From: Alphaproteobacteria bacterium
GTDB taxonomy: Bacteria > Pseudomonadota > Alphaproteobacteria > ATCC43930 > CGMCC-115725
Assembly (NCBI GenBank): GCA_005888515.1
Contig: VAZR01000020.1
Coordinates: 1 to 9,982, forward strand
Reading direction: 5' to 3'
Length of the DNA stretch: 9,982 nt
Below the pieces are notes generated by a model, which was not told the DNA's origin, searched no databases, and saw only the letters and a list, made by a program, of their open reading frames with translations. Numbering within the stretch: the stretch's first letter is position 1; each line of letters opens with the position of its first letter. Below are positions 7,201-9,982 of this stretch, in pieces. The position numbers were made by a program, and so were the translations under genes.

Positions 7201-8259
7201 TCAACGCCCACCGAATAGGGCGAGCACGTCGCGCACAAGCCGGGTCTGCGTGAAGGCTGCGGGATCGTTGTCCGGCAGGTTGAGGGGGATGCTCTTCTCG
7301 CCGCAATAGGGCGGGTCGGCCGGCGAGCAGGGCTGTTTCGCGCAGCTTGGCTCCGACACCGAGCAGCCGATCGGCGACCGCGTCACCCAGCTCTGGAATA
7401 CGGCCTGTTCGGGCGGACCGATCGCGGCGTTCACCCGCTTCGCCAGCTCCATGACATGGCCGTAATAGGCGCGGTCGGAGTTGAGCAGGTCATACCCGCT
7501 CCAGAAGATGATGCCGAGCGGTATGCCGGCATCATGGAAGAACCGCGTCAGGTTCCGCAGGTCGGCGGTGAACGGGATTTCCGGATGGACGTCCAGATAA
7601 TGGACATTGATGTCGAGATGCAGAAAGGCCGGCTTAAAGCCATGCGCCTCCAGCGCTTTCGCCCATTCGATCAGGACCGGCACGGGGATGCTCGGATAGG
7701 GCTCGATATCGCCGAACTCGAGCGCCTGACCCGCCGCGGCTTCCTTGCTGGATTTGACCGCGGCGACGTAGCCCGCGGTGCGCTTGGCAACCTCTCCCAC
7801 CGGAAGCGCGCAAGGGCCGCGTCCGCTGACGAGTGGCTCGTCCATCGCGACGATCTGCAGCGCCGCACCGGCAGCGGTGATATTGACCAGATGACTGATC
7901 GTCGCCTGCGGCGCATGGGCAGTGCCGGTGCAGTCCCATTCCTTCACCGCGCCTTCTTCGGTCGCGATCTTGACGCCCCATTGCCGCAGCGCGGCGAACG
8001 CATCGACACCTTTTAGCGCGGCATACGAATTGCGGACCGCATTAATCCCGGGATCGACCTGCGGCGGCGCGAATTTGAAGACGCCAACCCGCTCGCGTGC
8101 CCGCGCCCACAGCTCCGGACGGCGGAACAGGTCGAGCATGTCGGGCGTGTAAGCATCGGGCGCCAGCCACACGTTCTGCCGCTCCAGCGCTATTGCCGGT
8201 GCGGCGAGCGGGCAGGAAATTCCGGCGACGAATGCTAGCGCGATCAGGGCCCGGACCAT
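7201..8259 (-). CDS. Exported protein, possible glycoside-hydrolase-like TIM barrel
   Basis: A 352-residue protein not assigned to a named family. Residues 1-24 form a Sec signal peptide ending near Pro-Ala-Ile-Ala. After it, beta-strand-like segments ending in acidic residues recur in barrel order: VGVFKF (59-64), WGVKIATE, LQIVAMDEP (Asp140, Glu141), EFGDIEP (Asp184, Glu186), FLHLDIN (Asp216), LGIIFWSG and VFQSWVT. This resembles a (beta/alpha)8 glycosidase with candidate acids Glu141 and Glu186, but that is inference. Four cysteines in 21 residues (299, 306, 311, 319) form a compact, probably disulfide-bonded insert near the C-terminus. The ATG at 8259 has AGGG nine bases upstream (8269-8272) and starts at the signal peptide. 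The frame is open to 8379, but that would overlap the methyltransferase. It is the last of three co-directional genes, 43 bases after the methyltransferase stop, which suits trimming or release of a surface glycan. Confidence 0.8.
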   Translation of the reverse strand: MVRALIALAFVAGISCPLAAPAIALERQNVWLAPDAYTPDMLDLFRRPELWARARERVGVFKFAPPQVDPGINAVRNSYAALKGVDAFAALRQWGVKIATEEGAVKEWDCTGTAHAPQATISHLVNITAAGAALQIVAMDEPLVSGRGPCALPVGEVAKRTAGYVAAVKSSKEAAAGQALEFGDIEPYPSIPVPVLIEWAKALEAHGFKPAFLHLDINVHYLDVHPEIPFTADLRNLTRFFHDAGIPLGIIFWSGYDLLNSDRAYYGHVMELAKRVNAAIGPPEQAVFQSWVTRSPIGCSVSEPSCAKQPCSPADPPYCGEKSIPLNLPDNDPAAFTQTRLVRDVLALFGGR

Positions 8260-8302
8260 CGTCAAAAGCCCTGCTGACGGCCCGGCATACTCTAGGGCTA
8301 GA

Positions 8303-9280
8303 TCAATACACCTGGAGATCTGAAGGTAGATCGAGGTGTATCGGATCTTGCTGGAATACCCTCCCCTCAAAATACCCATGCGCTACGAAGTGGTCGCGCG
8401 CCGATTTGACGGCGCCCATTTTGATAGCATTCGCTAAGTCTGGATAGAGCGCAAGATATAGAGCTTCGTTAAAAGCTACAAAGGGCAGAAATCTTCGAAT
8501 TGTTTCTTTTAACCGGTACTCTTTGATGTCCTCTTCCTCTGTAATTTTGGACCTAATGATTTCGTAAGTTGGGAGATAGGGATGATTTGCAGCTGTCTTA
8601 ATTTCCTGGTCGCTTTTGGTGTTGTGTACAACACCAGCGACGGCTTCAATTACCAGGCTGTGAACATGGTCGATATATGCCTTCTTGGCCGCCGGCAGCT
8701 CGAACAAATCGGAATTATCGGGCCGCTCTATCTTTTCGATGACGAGCTCGATCTCGTAGCATCCGCGAGCGTGCTCGCCGATCGGCGTCAAATAGTCGAA
8801 GCCGAAATCATTATCCGCGAGGTGCCTGATGCGAAACCCATTCGCCGGCAGCGACTCTTCAAATTCACGCAACAGAGAGGCCGCGGTGTAGAAACGTTTG
8901 TGGTCGGAATTAAAGAATGACGGAACGGTGCTCTTTCGCTCATACAAGTACTTATGGGGGACGAACACGACCATGTACCCACCAATCCGTAAGACACGGT
9001 ACCAGTCACGCAATGCGACGCCGTAATCGCCGATATGCTCGTAGCAGTGGCTGGAGAAAACGGTGTCCTGGCTATTGTCCGCGAATGGCAGGTGCACGCC
9101 ATCGTAACCGGGGAAATCCAAATCGATTCCGATAGCGTTCTCGACAATAGGCACCGAAGTCCGATCTGCTCCGCGGTACCCGATATCGAGGATGTTTTCG
9201 CCGGAAAGGTACTTAGCGAAGAAGCCGCTTTCCACCCGCCGCTGGTAGCTGCGGGCGGCCTCGGGCCCGATGTTCCTCAT
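8303..9280 (-). CDS. Class I SAM-dependent methyltransferase with extra C-terminal module
   Basis: A 325-residue protein. Residues about 30-180 show the class I methyltransferase core: motif I ILDIGYRG (30-37), acidic strand-2 end GIDLDF (51-56), the DNSQDTVFSSHCYEHI segment (68-83), and RVLRIGGYMVVFVPH (95-109), as in the Methyltransf_11 type. The acceptor is unknown; glycan or lipid-linked sugar is likely from its neighbours. After a linker with charged helices (about 180-255), residues 265-307 read like the short module seen in bacterial polysaccharide proteins: FNEALYLALYPDL, then a spacer, then HFVAHGYFEGR. The gene is clearly AT-richer than the flanking exported-protein gene (one 60-base stretch at 8461-8520 is about 38% GC). 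The ATG at 9280 has GAGG six bases upstream. An ATG at 9292 would add four residues but has no ribosome-binding site. It follows the sulfotransferase gene closely. Confidence 0.88.
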   Translation of the reverse strand: MRNIGPEAARSYQRRVESGFFAKYLSGENILDIGYRGADRTSVPIVENAIGIDLDFPGYDGVHLPFADNSQDTVFSSHCYEHIGDYGVALRDWYRVLRIGGYMVVFVPHKYLYERKSTVPSFFNSDHKRFYTAASLLREFEESLPANGFRIRHLADNDFGFDYLTPIGEHARGCYEIELVIEKIERPDNSDLFELPAAKKAYIDHVHSLVIEAVAGVVHNTKSDQEIKTAANHPYLPTYEIIRSKITEEEDIKEYRLKETIRRFLPFVAFNEALYLALYPDLANAIKMGAVKSARDHFVAHGYFEGRVFQQDPIHLDLPSDLQVY

Positions 9281-9286
9281 CGCTTG

Positions 9287-9290
9287 CCTC
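9287..9290 (-). promoter_or_regulatory. Shine-Dalgarno deciding the methyltransferase start
   Basis: On the minus strand GAGG lies six bases before the ATG at 9280. It falls within what would be codons 1-2 of the alternative ATG at 9292, which has no purine-rich site of its own. This favours 9280. Confidence 0.5.
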
Positions 9291-9301
9291 ATTCAACCAA
9301 A

Positions 9302-9982
9302 TCAGGGCAGAACGCCATTTGTCTCGGCGATTGCCGGCGCCGGGGCCGCTACCGACGCGCTGTCACCGCGGAAGACCAGCTTTTCGAAAGCGAAGGCCAG
9401 ACGCCGCCTATCATGGCCCTCCCTAAGCTCCCTCGGTTGGGCTGCGTCGGGCAACGAAAAGATCACATTCGTTGTCGCGTGCGCCGCCAGCACCGTCCAG
9501 GGGATTGGAAACCTGAGCATCGTCGGTCGCTCCACGGTGGCGGTGCCGACCGGAACATCATTCACTGCGACGGCGATCCGTTGCGAGGGAAGCTGCTCTG
9601 TCACGACAAACGGACGGACTCGCATTTCCAATACATAGCTTCGGGCGGAAACGGGTTTTGGAAATTGTAATCGGCTTTCGCCGCCGAGGGTCCAGGTGAA
9701 GCTGGATTCGGGATGCGACCAGCCCTCACGTAGATAGCCGTCGCTGTTGCCAGTCGTCCCGAAGAAGAGCTCGACCCCGCGGCAAGAACTGCGGGGTGGC
9801 CGCTGCGGCGATGGGTAACCAAAGCGCTCCATGAACGACGCAAACGATTTGTCACAGGCAGCGATCTCGTCGTTGCTCAAGTCGGTCCGCCAGCGGCCGA
9901 TGGAAGCTGCCGGGTCGCGGCTTGTGCCATGGGCCCTGAAGAGATCCGTGTCGGCGTCGATGAAATCCCCCCCCCCGCCCGG
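9302..9982 (-). CDS. Sulfotransferase C-terminal part with appended beta-rich domain (5' end outside window)
   Basis: The frame is open from the window edge to the stop at 9302, giving 226 residues. A TTG at 9880 could pass for a start, but it lies inside the domain. The first 60 or so residues look like the end of a sulfotransferase: HGTSRDP, then SIGRWRTDLSNDEI, then a helix ending FMERFGYP. In the family the G-x-W-R loop contacts the PAPS sulfate donor and the final helix packs on the core. After that, about 9784-9365 encodes a beta-rich domain of about 140 residues: GYLREGWSHPE, FTWTLGGES, LEMRVRPF, LPSQRIAVAVNDVPVG and FSLPDA. I believe this pattern recurs in bacterial glycan-modifying proteins, but I cannot name the family with certainty. 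The role would be sulfation of a polysaccharide or lipid sugar. Its stop lies nine bases before the alternative methyltransferase ATG, so the two are co-transcribed. Confidence 0.72.
   Translation of the reverse strand, partial: PGGGGDFIDADTDLFRAHGTSRDPAASIGRWRTDLSNDEIAACDKSFASFMERFGYPSPQRPPRSSCRGVELFFGTTGNSDGYLREGWSHPESSFTWTLGGESRLQFPKPVSARSYVLEMRVRPFVVTEQLPSQRIAVAVNDVPVGTATVERPTMLRFPIPWTVLAAHATTNVIFSLPDAAQPRELREGHDRRRLAFAFEKLVFRGDSASVAAPAPAIAETNGVLP
9967..9976. repeat. Run of ten C at the window edge
   Basis: Ten consecutive C lie six bases from the right end. On the minus strand this gives three GGG codons and the first base of a GAT codon, just before sequence that looks like normal sulfotransferase. 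Glycines there are not expected in the family. It is likely an assembly or poly-G read artefact at a contig end. If the run length is wrong, only the frame upstream (beyond the window) is affected. Confidence 0.6.

Noticed and set aside
5976..7238. Open frame of 420 codons on the minus strand opposite the FMN dehydrogenase
   Set aside because: It is a GC-rich shadow. The plus strand has full family homology and catalytic motifs; the minus product is compositionally biased and has no recognisable domain.
8260..8379. Longer N-terminus for the exported barrel protein, starting at 8379
   Set aside because: It would overlap the methyltransferase by about 77 bases and place 40 residues before a clean signal peptide that has its own ribosome-binding site.
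9035..9670. Plus-strand frames opposite the methyltransferase and sulfotransferase
   Set aside because: They span two clearly coding minus-strand genes and their junction, have no family features and are best explained as shadows.
9302..9880. Stand-alone 192-residue protein starting with TTG at 9880
   Set aside because: The frame stays open to the window edge, and the residues before the TTG continue the sulfotransferase GRWR region, so the TTG is an internal codon.
1..9982. CRISPR array, tRNA, insertion sequence or phage genes
   Set aside because: No regularly spaced repeats, cloverleaf pattern, transposase or integrase motif was seen on either strand.

Overview
The window is high-GC, densely coded DNA with short gaps and frequent start/stop overlaps. 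It looks like an alphaproteobacterium, possibly of the Hyphomicrobiales or a related order. That placement is an inference from base composition and protein style, not from a marker gene. The odd length of the window and a run of ten C next to its right edge suggest a short draft or metagenomic contig.

Left block (10-4291, + strand) reads as one operon. It holds an enolase-superfamily enzyme of the mandelate-racemase (MR) type, an exported protein with four cysteines, a second MR-type enzyme that aligns to the first without gaps (about 63% identity by hand count), a small exported protein, and tryptophan 2,3-dioxygenase (kynA). Most junctions are 1-4 base start/stop overlaps, which points to translational coupling. 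Both MR-type enzymes keep the metal ligands and the Asp-His dyad but have Gln where MR has its second catalytic lysine. Their substrate cannot be read from the sequence.

Middle block: 4440-5736 encodes a GT-B family 4 glycosyltransferase broken by one extra C near 5109-5110. Without that base a normal 431-residue enzyme results. A 260-base gap with several inverted repeats follows. Then comes an FMN-dependent alpha-hydroxy-acid dehydrogenase (5997-7190) with Phe in place of the usual active-site Tyr.

Right block (9982 down to 7201, - strand) holds three co-directional genes. They are the C-terminal end of a sulfotransferase with a beta-rich C-terminal domain (it runs off the window), a SAM methyltransferase with an extra C-terminal module, and an exported protein with a possible glycoside-hydrolase-like barrel. 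With the broken glycosyltransferase, this suggests a surface-glycan synthesis and decoration locus next to a catabolic one. The glycosyltransferase and methyltransferase genes are visibly poorer in GC than the metabolic genes, so transfer is plausible.

I found no tRNA, rRNA, CRISPR array, insertion sequence or integrase. I do not see a convincing wholly new system. The most unusual items are the paired K-x-Q enolase paralogues around an exported protein, the coupling of that set to kynA, and the module architectures of the methyltransferase and sulfotransferase.
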